A DNA stretch of 41,257 nucleotides from Helicobacter bilis ATCC 51630 (GTDB lineage Bacteria; Campylobacterota; Campylobacteria; Campylobacterales; Helicobacteraceae): positions 1 through 41,257 of the forward strand of contig NZ_JMKW01000022.1 of the NCBI RefSeq assembly GCF_000686565.1, in the 5' to 3' direction. Position 1 is the first letter of the stretch, and every line of letters begins with the position of its first letter. Below the pieces are notes generated by a model. The model was not told the origin of the DNA and ran no database searches. It was given only the letters and a program-made list of their open reading frames with translations. This document shows positions 34,119-41,257 of the stretch, piece by piece. Position numbers and translations under genes: made by a program.

Positions 34119-34760
34119 ATGAGCTTATTAACACTTTTTTTATTCGCGTTTGTTGGAGCGATTACGCCCGGACCAGATATCTTGCTTGTCATGCGTAATA
34201 CTCTGCTATTTGGCTTTATGCAAGGCGTAAAGATTCTAAGCGGTATTGCTAGTGGGTGGATTGTCTATTTAGCTGTGTTGTATTTTGGGTTTGGCTATCT
34301 TTTTAATGGCAAAATAGCACAGATTACATTAAGCACTCTTGGGGCAATTTATCTAGCCTATATCGCCTTTATGCTTTTTAAAAAGAGTGCAACACATATT
34401 GATATTCCAGATTCTAATTTACAAAATAATAACTCGCAAGTCTCCCAAAATTCTAATACCTTAAAGGATAAACCAGACACTTATCTTAAAGCCTTAATCA
34501 TTAATCTATCAAATCCAAAGGCAATTTTATTTTTTAGCGTCATTGTTGCCCCATTTATAGAATCTAGTCCGCTTATAAGTCTATCTGTGCTATTTTGTGG
34601 TTTAAGTAGTGCGTTTTTTTCTGTTATTTTACTTGCCACTTTTTTTAGGAATCTAATTTGCGATAGGGTTTTTCATATTATCGATAAGATTTGTTCTATC
34701 CTTTTTGCTTGTTTTTCTATCTTACTACTTTATTATGCGTATGATATTTTTATGTCGTGA
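34119..34760 (+). CDS. LysE/RhtB-family amino-acid exporter
   Basis: 213 aa with six hydrophobic helices. FVGAITPGPDILLVMRNTLLFGFMQG near the start is the GPG-type LysE/RhtB signature. LGAIYLAYIAFMLFKKS in helix 3 and ALIINLSNPKAILFFSVIV in helix 4, which contains the NPK motif, are family marks. These proteins export amino acids or homoserine-lactone-like compounds. The substrate is not evident. A Ser/Asn-rich hydrophilic loop of about 25 residues sits between helices 3 and 4 and contains repeated SNxLxxN words. The start at 34119 follows AAGG. htrA begins 154 bp after the stop with its own RBS. Confidence 0.85.
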   Translation: MSLLTLFLFAFVGAITPGPDILLVMRNTLLFGFMQGVKILSGIASGWIVYLAVLYFGFGYLFNGKIAQITLSTLGAIYLAYIAFMLFKKSATHIDIPDSNLQNNNSQVSQNSNTLKDKPDTYLKALIINLSNPKAILFFSVIVAPFIESSPLISLSVLFCGLSSAFFSVILLATFFRNLICDRVFHIIDKICSILFACFSILLLYYAYDIFMS

Positions 34761-34914
34761 TGTATTTAAGATTCTAAGAGTTGGCAAGGCATTTAAAATG
34801 TATAAGAAAATGCGATATTTATGTCGTTTATTTTGTTGTTTAAAAAATTTTTATGAAAACATATTAGAATCTTTGCATGTTTATTTAAGATATTATCTTA
34901 AGGAGTTTAGAAAT

Positions 34915-36372
34915 ATGAAAAAAACAAGTCGTTATACATTGGTAAAAATGCTTGCGATAATGCCACTAAGTCTTTGTTTAAGTCATGGGCTTGATGTAGC
35001 GGTTGCCCCCTCTTTCACTCGATCTACACCTTCTAGCAACGCAAATGTTGTCTTCTCTTACCACGAAGCGATTAAAAATGCTACAAAGGCTGTTGTAAAT
35101 ATTACGACTGAAAGGAAGGTTGGCGGTGGTAATTCCCCTTTTAATGATCCATTTTTTCAGCAGTTTTTTGGCGATATGGTGCCACAAGATAGACTTCAAG
35201 GCGGTATTGGCTCTGGTGTTATCATTGCAAGTAATGGTTATATTGTAACAAATAGCCATGTGATTAAAGGTGCAGATAGGATTCATGTAACGCTACCCGG
35301 TGATACAAAGAAATACCCCGCAAAGCTTATTGGCGAAGATTCTCAAAGTGATATAGCTGTGATAAAAATCGAGAGAAATAATTTACCGATACTCCCTTTT
35401 GCTGAAAGTAGTCGCTATGCTGTTGGCGATGTGGTATTTGCGATTGGTAATCCCTTTGGTGTGGGTGAGAGTGTAACACAAGGTATCATTTCTGCGTTAA
35501 ATAAGAATGGCTTTGGGATTAGTAATTATGAAAACTTCATTCAAACCGATGCGAGTATTAATCCGGGAAATTCTGGTGGAGCTTTGATTGATAGTAGAGG
35601 TGCATTTATCGGTATGAATACTGCCATTATCTCACGCACTGGTGGGAATCATGGCATTGGCTTTGCTATCCCTTCTGAAATGGTAAAAAGTGTAGCTACC
35701 GAACTCATTAAAAGCGGTAAGGTTAGGCGTGGCTTTCTTGGTGTAAGCATTAAAGATTTAGATTCTGATATTGCAAGCACTTATGGCGATGCACAAGGGG
35801 CATTAGTCGTTGGCATGCAGGCAAATTCACCCGCACAAAAAGCGGGATTAGCTGTATGGGATTTAATCACTGCGGTAAATGGTAAACCGATCAAAAGTGC
35901 AGCTGAATTGCGGAATCTAATCGGGTCTATACCACCAAATCAAAGCATTACACTCACGCTTTTAAGAAACAATATGAAGGGCGATAAAGCAAGCCTTGAA
36001 ACAAAGCAAATAAAGCTAGTCCTTGCAGAGCAACCTCAAAGTAGCACAACGATAAATCAGCCAAGTAAAGTAGCACCAAGTGGTGGCAGTGCCTTTGATG
36101 GATTAAGCATTGATAATCTAACAGGACAAATGCGGCAAGTCTATCGTGTGCCAAATGATATTAATGGAGCGCTTGTGAGTAATGTAATGCAAAACTCAAA
36201 GGCACAAGAGTTAGGATTCCAAAAGGGTGATGTTATCTCACAAGTAGAAAATATGCCTATCAAAAATGTAGCAGACTTTCAAAACGCATTGCAGGCATAT
36301 AATGGCAAACCAAAGAGAATTTTAATCTATAATATCGTGAATAATGAAGTGAAAACCATTGTAGCGCAATAA
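34915..36372 (+). CDS. htrA: Periplasmic serine protease/chaperone HtrA (DegP-like)
   Basis: 485 aa from the ATG at 34915 with RBS AAGGAG; an upstream ATG inside lysE is rejected. A signal peptide precedes the protease domain. The catalytic triad is H115 (VTNSHVI), D146 (SQSDIAVIKI) and S220 (INPGNSGGALID), close to H116/D147/S221 of H. pylori HtrA. Two PDZ domains follow: PDZ1 with GALVVGMQANSPAQKAGL and PDZ2 with GALVSNVMQNSKAQELGFQKGDVI. HtrA degrades misfolded periplasmic proteins; in H. pylori it is secreted and cleaves E-cadherin. It stands upstream of rpoD, which has its own promoter. Confidence 0.95.
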   Translation: MKKTSRYTLVKMLAIMPLSLCLSHGLDVAVAPSFTRSTPSSNANVVFSYHEAIKNATKAVVNITTERKVGGGNSPFNDPFFQQFFGDMVPQDRLQGGIGSGVIIASNGYIVTNSHVIKGADRIHVTLPGDTKKYPAKLIGEDSQSDIAVIKIERNNLPILPFAESSRYAVGDVVFAIGNPFGVGESVTQGIISALNKNGFGISNYENFIQTDASINPGNSGGALIDSRGAFIGMNTAIISRTGGNHGIGFAIPSEMVKSVATELIKSGKVRRGFLGVSIKDLDSDIASTYGDAQGALVVGMQANSPAQKAGLAVWDLITAVNGKPIKSAAELRNLIGSIPPNQSITLTLLRNNMKGDKASLETKQIKLVLAEQPQSSTTINQPSKVAPSGGSAFDGLSIDNLTGQMRQVYRVPNDINGALVSNVMQNSKAQELGFQKGDVISQVENMPIKNVADFQNALQAYNGKPKRILIYNIVNNEVKTIVAQ

Positions 36373-36445
36373 TAGAATCTATCTTTTTTTGCAATATGGC
36401 ATAAAATAAGTGCATTTTATTAATATTTTATTTTTGTTCTGTCGA

Positions 36446-36479
36446 TATAATGACTGATTCTAATCGCTTAGTAAGGAGT
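36446..36479 (+). promoter_or_regulatory. Promoter and RBS of rpoD
   Basis: A TATAAT at 36446-36451 and the RBS TAAGGAG at about 36472-36478 precede the ATG at 36484. The GTG at 36478 overlaps the RBS, so the ATG is the preferred start. Confidence 0.55.
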
Positions 36480-36483
36480 GAGT

Positions 36484-38382
36484 ATGGCAGTGAGCAAATT
36501 AAATGAGAATAAACTCAATGAGAATCTGGAGCAATTATTTAAAAGCACAAAAGAAGATTGTATTTCTTATGAGATGATCGCACAAACCATTGATACAGAA
36601 CCCACAATGGCAATCTTACAAAAGATAAAAACACTTTGTAAAACCCATAAAAAGCAGCTTATTAGCTCATCTGAAATGGCAAAGAACCTAAACGAGCAGG
36701 ATAAGATTCAAGCAGATCTTATAAAGCAAAAAAATATGGAAGAATCTTTAAGTGAAGAGTTTGACTTTCAGCGAGAAAGAGAGCTGCTTGAATGGAGTAG
36801 AAGCGATAGTCCTGTGCGTATGTATCTGCGAGAAATGGGGCAGATTCCATTACTAAGCAAAGAAGAAGAGATAAATCTAAGCAAGGACATGGAAAAAGGT
36901 GAAGATATTATCATTGATGCGATATGTTCTGTGCCTTATTTAATCGATTTTATTTATGATTATAAAGATGCTTTGATTAATCGAGAAAGACGAGTAAAAG
37001 AGCTTTTCAAAAGCTTTGATGATCCACAAAGCGATGATGATTCTGATGATATTGAGTTTGATAGCTCTGAAGAAGAGTTTGATGAAGAGAATAAACCAAA
37101 AGCAAGAAAAAATACGAAAGCTGATGAAGCACGCATTGAAAAAGTGCTTGAAAGTTTTCAAGCCCTAAATGATGCAAAAAACGACTGGCTAAAGATTTTG
37201 CAAGAAGATAGTGAGTATGAAAGCAAAGGGCTTGTAAGAAAAGGTGATGATGAATTACTACATACGCTTATACTCGCCCATAAGAAACACATATTAAAGC
37301 AAAGGTTGCTTAGCTTAGGACCTACAAGTAAGCTTATTAATGAGCTTACAAAAGCTATGGAAAATAGCTTGAAAAATGATGATGGATTTGATAGAGAGCT
37401 AAAAAGATTAGAGTATAGACTAAATCTTTTTAATGATACATTGCGACAAAATCATCAAGAGCTTTTAAAAAATATTGCTAATATGACAAGGGAAGAGATT
37501 GTAGCGCAAGTCCCAGAAAATACAATGGTTGCAACCTATGTAGAGATACAAAAACTCTATCGCACAAGGGAAGCAAGTAAGAGTGGATTTAATCTTGAGC
37601 CAGAAAAACTAAAAGAGATTCTAGAGCAAATTAAGCGGGGCAAAAGGATTTCAGATACCGCTAAGACAAAGATGAGTAGAAGTAATCTGCGGCTTGTTGT
37701 AAGTATCGCTAAGCGTTATACCAATCGGGGTTTGCCATTCCTAGATTTGATACAAGAGGGCAATATCGGGCTTATGAAGGCAGTCGATAAGTTTGAATAT
37801 CGTAAGCAATACAAGTTTTCAACCTATGCGACATGGTGGATAAAACAAGCAATTAGTCGTGCCATAGCCGATCAAGTGCGCACTATAAGGATTCCAATCC
37901 ACATGATTGATACTATCAATAAGATTAAGAATCTTATGCGAAAACACGCACAAGAAAAAGGCGAAGAACTTGATGTAGAATCTATTGCAAATCAAGTTGG
38001 CTTAAGTGTAGATAAAGTTAAAAATGTAATCAAAATCACAAAAGAGCCAATAAGCCTTGAAGCACCGATAGGCAATGATGATGATGGTAAATTTGGAGAT
38101 TTTGTAGAAGATAAAAGCACGATGAGTTCCATGGATATTATGCTAAAAGAAGATTTAAGAGAGCAAATTGATAATGTATTAGACCAGCTTAATGAGCGAG
38201 AAAAAGCGGTGATTAAAATGCGTTTTGGCTTACTTGAAGATGAAAGTGATAGGACACTAGAAGAAATCGGCAAAGCGCTAAATGTTACACGAGAGCGTGT
38301 AAGACAGATAGAATCAAGTGCAATTAAAAAGCTTAAACATCCAAGGATAGGCAGACAATTACGACAATATCTTGGCGGATAA
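36484..38382 (+). CDS. rpoD: Primary sigma factor RpoD (sigma-70 family)
   Basis: 632 aa from the ATG at 36484. Region 1.2 is [20 protein letters not shown] (about 102-121). A long acidic non-conserved insert follows, with a run of Asp/Glu near residues 178-198. Region 2 is [28 protein letters not shown] through [22 protein letters not shown] (about 398-465), which binds and melts the -10. Region 4 is [21 protein letters not shown] near the C-terminus, the -35-binding helix-turn-helix. The order and length fit the housekeeping sigma-80 of Helicobacter. It directs most transcription. Only AT-rich and repeat sequence follows it before the accessory segment. Confidence 0.97.
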   Translation: MAVSKLNENKLNENLEQLFKSTKEDCISYEMIAQTIDTEPTMAILQKIKTLCKTHKKQLISSSEMAKNLNEQDKIQADLIKQKNMEESLSEEFDFQRERELLEWSRSDSPVRMYLREMGQIPLLSKEEEINLSKDMEKGEDIIIDAICSVPYLIDFIYDYKDALINRERRVKELFKSFDDPQSDDDSDDIEFDSSEEEFDEENKPKARKNTKADEARIEKVLESFQALNDAKNDWLKILQEDSEYESKGLVRKGDDELLHTLILAHKKHILKQRLLSLGPTSKLINELTKAMENSLKNDDGFDRELKRLEYRLNLFNDTLRQNHQELLKNIANMTREEIVAQVPENTMVATYVEIQKLYRTREASKSGFNLEPEKLKEILEQIKRGKRISDTAKTKMSRSNLRLVVSIAKRYTNRGLPFLDLIQEGNIGLMKAVDKFEYRKQYKFSTYATWWIKQAISRAIADQVRTIRIPIHMIDTINKIKNLMRKHAQEKGEELDVESIANQVGLSVDKVKNVIKITKEPISLEAPIGNDDDGKFGDFVEDKSTMSSMDIMLKEDLREQIDNVLDQLNEREKAVIKMRFGLLEDESDRTLEEIGKALNVTRERVRQIESSAIKKLKHPRIGRQLRQYLGG

Positions 38383-38655
38383 GGAAAGTTTTATCACATT
38401 TGAAGACTAGAAAATAACATTAGAGTGAGAATTTAGAATCTTTTGGCAAAACATAAGAAACTAACCGCATCTATTTATATTGATTACATTATACTCAGTT
38501 TGTTAAAAGCCTTTGCAAGTCTTAAGCATTGTTTGCAAGTGTAGATTTATAGTTTTGGATTGTTTGTAAGTGTATTAATGTTTATGTTTTGTATTGCATT
38601 GCAATTACTTTATAAGCCTTTGCAAGTATATTATTGCTTTGATTAGTTAGCATTG

Positions 38656-38770
38656 TTTGCATACTAAGAGCCAAACATAAAAGCATATAAATACATTTAA
38701 GCATACACTAGCACACAATAAACCCTTAAAAGTCTATTATTGCATTATTAGCATTTAATGCCTTATTGTG
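38656..38770. repeat. Direct repeat copy L, with 17-bp TTTGCATACTAAGAGCC
   Basis: The 17-mer at 38656-38672 recurs at 40803-40819 and inverted at 32732-32748. From 38675 to 38770 the sequence is nearly identical to 40906-41001, with two mismatches noted by eye. The gap after rpoD (38383-38754, about 370 bp) is otherwise AT-rich with many GCAAGTG/TTTGCAAG words and no gene; related words recur at 40640-40800. Confidence 0.75.
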
Positions 38771-40248
38771 TTCATAATCATTAAAGCATTATCCAATAAG
38801 CCAGTATTACTGCTTGTAGCCTTAGTTTCTTTTACACTCCAACCCGTTTTATCGTCATATTCATGCTTATGGGTAAATTCGATTCGCATTTGTTCTGCTT
38901 CTTGTAATTCTTTTTTGTATTTGTCAATATTATTGTTATATTCATTTATTGCTTCTTTGTTATTAGGATTATATTTAATAGCATTTCCAAGCCTTGTTTG
39001 ATTTTCACTTAAAAAGCTCTCATTAGCGTTTATCTTGTCTTGTATAGCTTTGTATTTATCTTGTAATTCACTATGTTTAGTAGCATTATCTGTTTGATCA
39101 GTTATACCAACCTTTGCTAATAAATCATTTATACTATTTTTAGTTTCTTTTAAACTACCACTTATGCTATTAATTCCACTTGATATCGTGTTATATATAC
39201 CGCTTGCTTGTTGTATTAAAGCAGGTATGTTATTAATTGTTTCTTTTATGGAATTTTGATCAATATTAGCACCTAGCCATAAATCAGCCCCTTTTAACAT
39301 ACCTTGATATGTAGTATCATTCCTTAAATCATTGAAACCGCCACCAATGCCTTTAATTGCATTAGTTAAGCCTTTATTGACTCCACTAACAGAATCTACA
39401 AAAAAGGCCTCCATTTGATGTTGTGCTTTTTGGAACTCTTTACCAATTTGCGTAATCTCATTAATATTTTTGCTACTTGCTACATCTTGCAAAGCATCAT
39501 TAAAAGCTTTACTAACATTAGGTAATTCACTACTTAAAGCCCTTAATTGATTTACATTTAATCCCCCGCTTAAATTCTGTATAGCTTCATGGAATATATC
39601 ATTATATAAATCATCAAACATACTATTTTTTGATTTATCTAGTAATGTTTGTAATTGTGTCTGCCAATCCATTTTGACCCATTCATTTTGATTTATTCCA
39701 AGTTGTGCTAAATCTTTGCTAGTGTTTATGCTTGTTTTATTGTCTTGTATATGTGCTATTATGTTATATAAATCATCTTTATTTCCAGTGATTGATTCAC
39801 TCATATTTTGCACGGCTTGTAAGCTTCTACCTCCGAAGTTTTTAATACCAGTTGCTTTTGCTTTGTGTTGATTATTTATATAACTTTTACCAAAATTAGC
39901 AATCCCAGCCCCCATTGCAGCAATGCTACCAATTCCTGCCATACTTACAAATGAGACCATTTTCATTTTACTATATATCGTATCTAAATGTTTTTTAGTG
40001 TGTTGTAACTTAATATTAAATTTATTAAGACTTTTATGTGCTTTATCAAAGTTTAGCATGTGTGCTTCCAATGCCATACTTTTAACACTAGATTCTGCTT
40101 CTTTAAGGCTTTTAATAACACCTTTTATTAGCATTTTAGTAGAGTTACTGCCTTTTTCAAACTTGCCTAACTCTTTATTCATACTGCGTAAAGCTTGTAA
40201 CCCTTTGTTAATGTTTGCTAATTGTTTTTCAAATACTACACTTGCCAT
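38755..40248 (-). CDS. Putative phage tail tape-measure-like protein
   Basis: 497 aa; RBS AAAGGAT before the ATG. Residues 1-90 are coiled-coil (QLANINKGLQALRSMNKEL; KSLNKFNIKLQHTKKHLDTI). A hydrophobic stretch follows (about 93-118: MVSFVSMAGIGSIAAMGAGIANFG). The middle is Asn/Gln/Ser-rich helical sequence with IKGIGGGFNDLRND, then SGIYNTISSGINSISGSLKETK. The C-terminal part is another coiled coil (YKKELQEAEQMRIEFTHKHE). Coiled coil, then a hydrophobic patch, then helices is the plan of tail tape-measure proteins, but 497 aa is short for one and no structural gene is next to it within this window. The stop at 38755 comes in a frame different from that of the paralogous tail; see the findings. 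Base composition and codon use (AAT/AAA-rich) differ from the neighbouring housekeeping genes. Confidence 0.45.
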   Translation of the reverse strand: MASVVFEKQLANINKGLQALRSMNKELGKFEKGSNSTKMLIKGVIKSLKEAESSVKSMALEAHMLNFDKAHKSLNKFNIKLQHTKKHLDTIYSKMKMVSFVSMAGIGSIAAMGAGIANFGKSYINNQHKAKATGIKNFGGRSLQAVQNMSESITGNKDDLYNIIAHIQDNKTSINTSKDLAQLGINQNEWVKMDWQTQLQTLLDKSKNSMFDDLYNDIFHEAIQNLSGGLNVNQLRALSSELPNVSKAFNDALQDVASSKNINEITQIGKEFQKAQHQMEAFFVDSVSGVNKGLTNAIKGIGGGFNDLRNDTTYQGMLKGADLWLGANIDQNSIKETINNIPALIQQASGIYNTISSGINSISGSLKETKNSINDLLAKVGITDQTDNATKHSELQDKYKAIQDKINANESFLSENQTRLGNAIKYNPNNKEAINEYNNNIDKYKKELQEAEQMRIEFTHKHEYDDKTGWSVKETKATSSNTGLLDNALMIMNTIRH

Positions 40249-40370
40249 TTTAAATCCTTTGTTTGATTTATATTATGTGTTATTATAGCTTATTACGTAT
40301 TCTAATGCTTTTAAAGAATAAAAGCTTTAAAAGTGTCTGTGATTTTTTTCATTATTTCATTATATATTAA

Positions 40371-40640
40371 AGACTATATAAAGTTGCAAAAAGCACATTA
40401 AGCAAGTATATTAAAGAAAATAATGTAAGAATTAATGAACGAGCAACACAAGCGGTAAATGCCTTAAATAAGGGATTTTCAACACTTGAAAAAATAATTA
40501 ATGAACGGGATTTAAAAATTAACGAACAGTTGCAAAATACACAAAATAAAGGCTTAATTGATACACAAAATATTAACACTGTTTTATATTACCTTGCTTT
40601 AATGCTTTGCTTTGTGTTATTGTGTGTGTAGCTTTATGTT
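40371..40640 (+). pseudogene. Membrane-protein remnant without start codon
   Basis: An open plus-strand frame of 89 codons reads a coiled-coil-like segment (KENNVRINERATQAVNALNK, then GFSTLEKIINERDLKINEQL) and a C-terminal hydrophobic helix (VLYYLALMLCFVLLCVALC). No ATG, GTG or TTG is available near the start; only TAA at 40368 precedes it. The organisation (coiled coil plus one C-terminal membrane helix) recalls small phage or plasmid membrane proteins, but no family is recognised. It lies in the 700-bp gap between the tape-measure-like gene and the partial gene at the right end; the opposite-strand frame over these bases is a shadow. The rest of the gap holds repeat words. Confidence 0.4.
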
Positions 40641-40802
40641 AAATAGTGTAGATTTATAGTTTTGTATTGTTTTGCAAGTGTGTTATGTTTATGCCTTGTA
40701 TTGCATTGCAATTACTTTATAAGCCTTTGCATATATAGCTTTATATTGCTTTGCTTAGCATGTGTAACTAATTGCTTTATTTGTTTTGCTTAGTTAGATT
40801 TG

Positions 40803-41001
40803 TTTGCATACTAAGAGCCGAGCATAAAAGTATATGTAAGCCTTTGCATGTGTTAATCTTTAAGTATTGCATACTAGCATACACATTACATAAGCACATA
40901 AAAGCACATAAAAGCATATAAATACATTTAAGCATACACTAGCACACAATAAACCCTTAAAAGTCTATTATTACATCATTAGCATTTAATGCCTTATTGT
41001 T
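40803..41001. repeat. Direct repeat copy R
   Basis: It contains the 17-mer TTTGCATACTAAGAGCC (40803-40819) and the 96-bp block 40906-41001 that matches 38675-38770. Short AAAAGCACAT repeats occur inside (40893-40910). The block covers the 3' end of the minus-strand gene at the right edge. Confidence 0.75.
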
Positions 41002-41257
41002 AGCTTTGTCTTGTGATGTTTCACTACTTAACAATAAATCATTACCTGCATTACTATCATTAAGTATTAATTCTGTTTCTAATGCTTTAATCTCATTATT
41101 TACTTGTATTAATTCTTTATCCCCTGCAATACTAGCAAAAAAGCCATTATCCAAGTTATCATTATCAGTGCTTGAAATTTCATTAAACACATCATTTTTT
41201 GCTAACTTGTCTATATTATTACTTAATTTATCATGCCTTTTAGTATTAAGTAAGTTT
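40957..41257 (-). CDS. Partial hypothetical protein with the shared ALNAN-IIDF tail
   Basis: The frame is open from the right edge to TAA at 40957, giving at least 100 codons; the N-terminus is outside the window. A GTG at 41190 could start a 77-aa protein, but upstream sequence in the same frame (RHDKLSNNIDKLAKNDVF) looks coding, so a longer protein is more likely. The content is acidic and Asn-rich (NEIKALETELILNDSNAGND). The last 13 residues, NKALNANDVIIDF, are encoded by the direct repeat and match the out-of-frame sequence (NKALNANNAIIDF) at the end of the tape-measure-like gene. No function is recognised. Confidence 0.5.
   Translation of the reverse strand, partial: NLLNTKRHDKLSNNIDKLAKNDVFNEISSTDNDNLDNGFFASIAGDKELIQVNNEIKALETELILNDSNAGNDLLLSSETSQDKANNKALNANDVIIDF

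Noticed and set aside
40367-40579. 70-codon minus-strand ORF
   Set aside because: Shadow of the plus-strand coiled-coil/membrane frame, which has the better composition.

Overview
The window is low-GC epsilonproteobacterial (Campylobacterota) chromosome, best explained as an enterohepatic-type Helicobacter. The cbpA-hspR pair, sdaA next to sdaC, a periplasmic asparaginase, HtrA, a CACHE-type chemoreceptor, Sel1-repeat proteins and G-tract microsatellites all fit that genus. No tRNA, rRNA or CRISPR array was seen.

Layout. 1-3.7 kb: a partial Crp/Fnr regulator diverges from an operon encoding a Tat-signal four-cluster ferredoxin, a formate-dehydrogenase-gamma-like cytochrome b and a SLAC1/TehA-type channel. 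3.7-11.1 kb: metabolic and transport genes (cutA, a MetQ-like binding protein, sdaA, sdaC, an EamA transporter, the bioG-bioC pimelate pair and a single-domain globin). 11.3-16.1 kb: a large putative glycosyltransferase-like protein, L-asparaginase and a predicted outer-membrane protein with a C8 tract in its coding sequence. 16.4-20.3 kb: cbpA, hspR and secA.

20.4-26.4 kb is accessory. It holds a small inverted-repeat element, gene debris, a radical-SAM protein with the signature of prokaryotic viperin (pVip, antiviral ddhNTP synthase), and a surface-glycan-like group. That group contains a galE without its NAD-binding N-terminus, broken next to a G14 tract, plus a GtrA-family protein, a UGM-like FAD oxidoreductase carrying an in-frame repeat insertion, and a polytopic membrane protein. 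26.6-28.2 kb: purE and a conserved coiled-coil gene.

28.2-33.5 kb is an unstable stretch. It contains an AAACACAT octamer array, two copies of a roughly 215-bp repeat, several decayed reading frames, a Sel1-repeat protein, and a chemoreceptor gene frameshifted by an exact 13-bp tandem duplication. 33.5-38.4 kb returns to housekeeping: a periplasmic protein, a LysE-type exporter, htrA and rpoD. 38.4 kb to the end is a second accessory region, with a phage tape-measure-like protein, a membrane-protein remnant and a partial gene. Two direct repeats here encode nearly the same C-terminal tail.

The most notable contents are the viperin homologue and the several independent slippage or duplication structures sitting in or beside genes: G14 by galE, C8 in the outer-membrane gene, 13 bp in the chemoreceptor, the octamer array, and repeats translated inside proteins. 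All functional calls come from reading the sequence; no database search was run.
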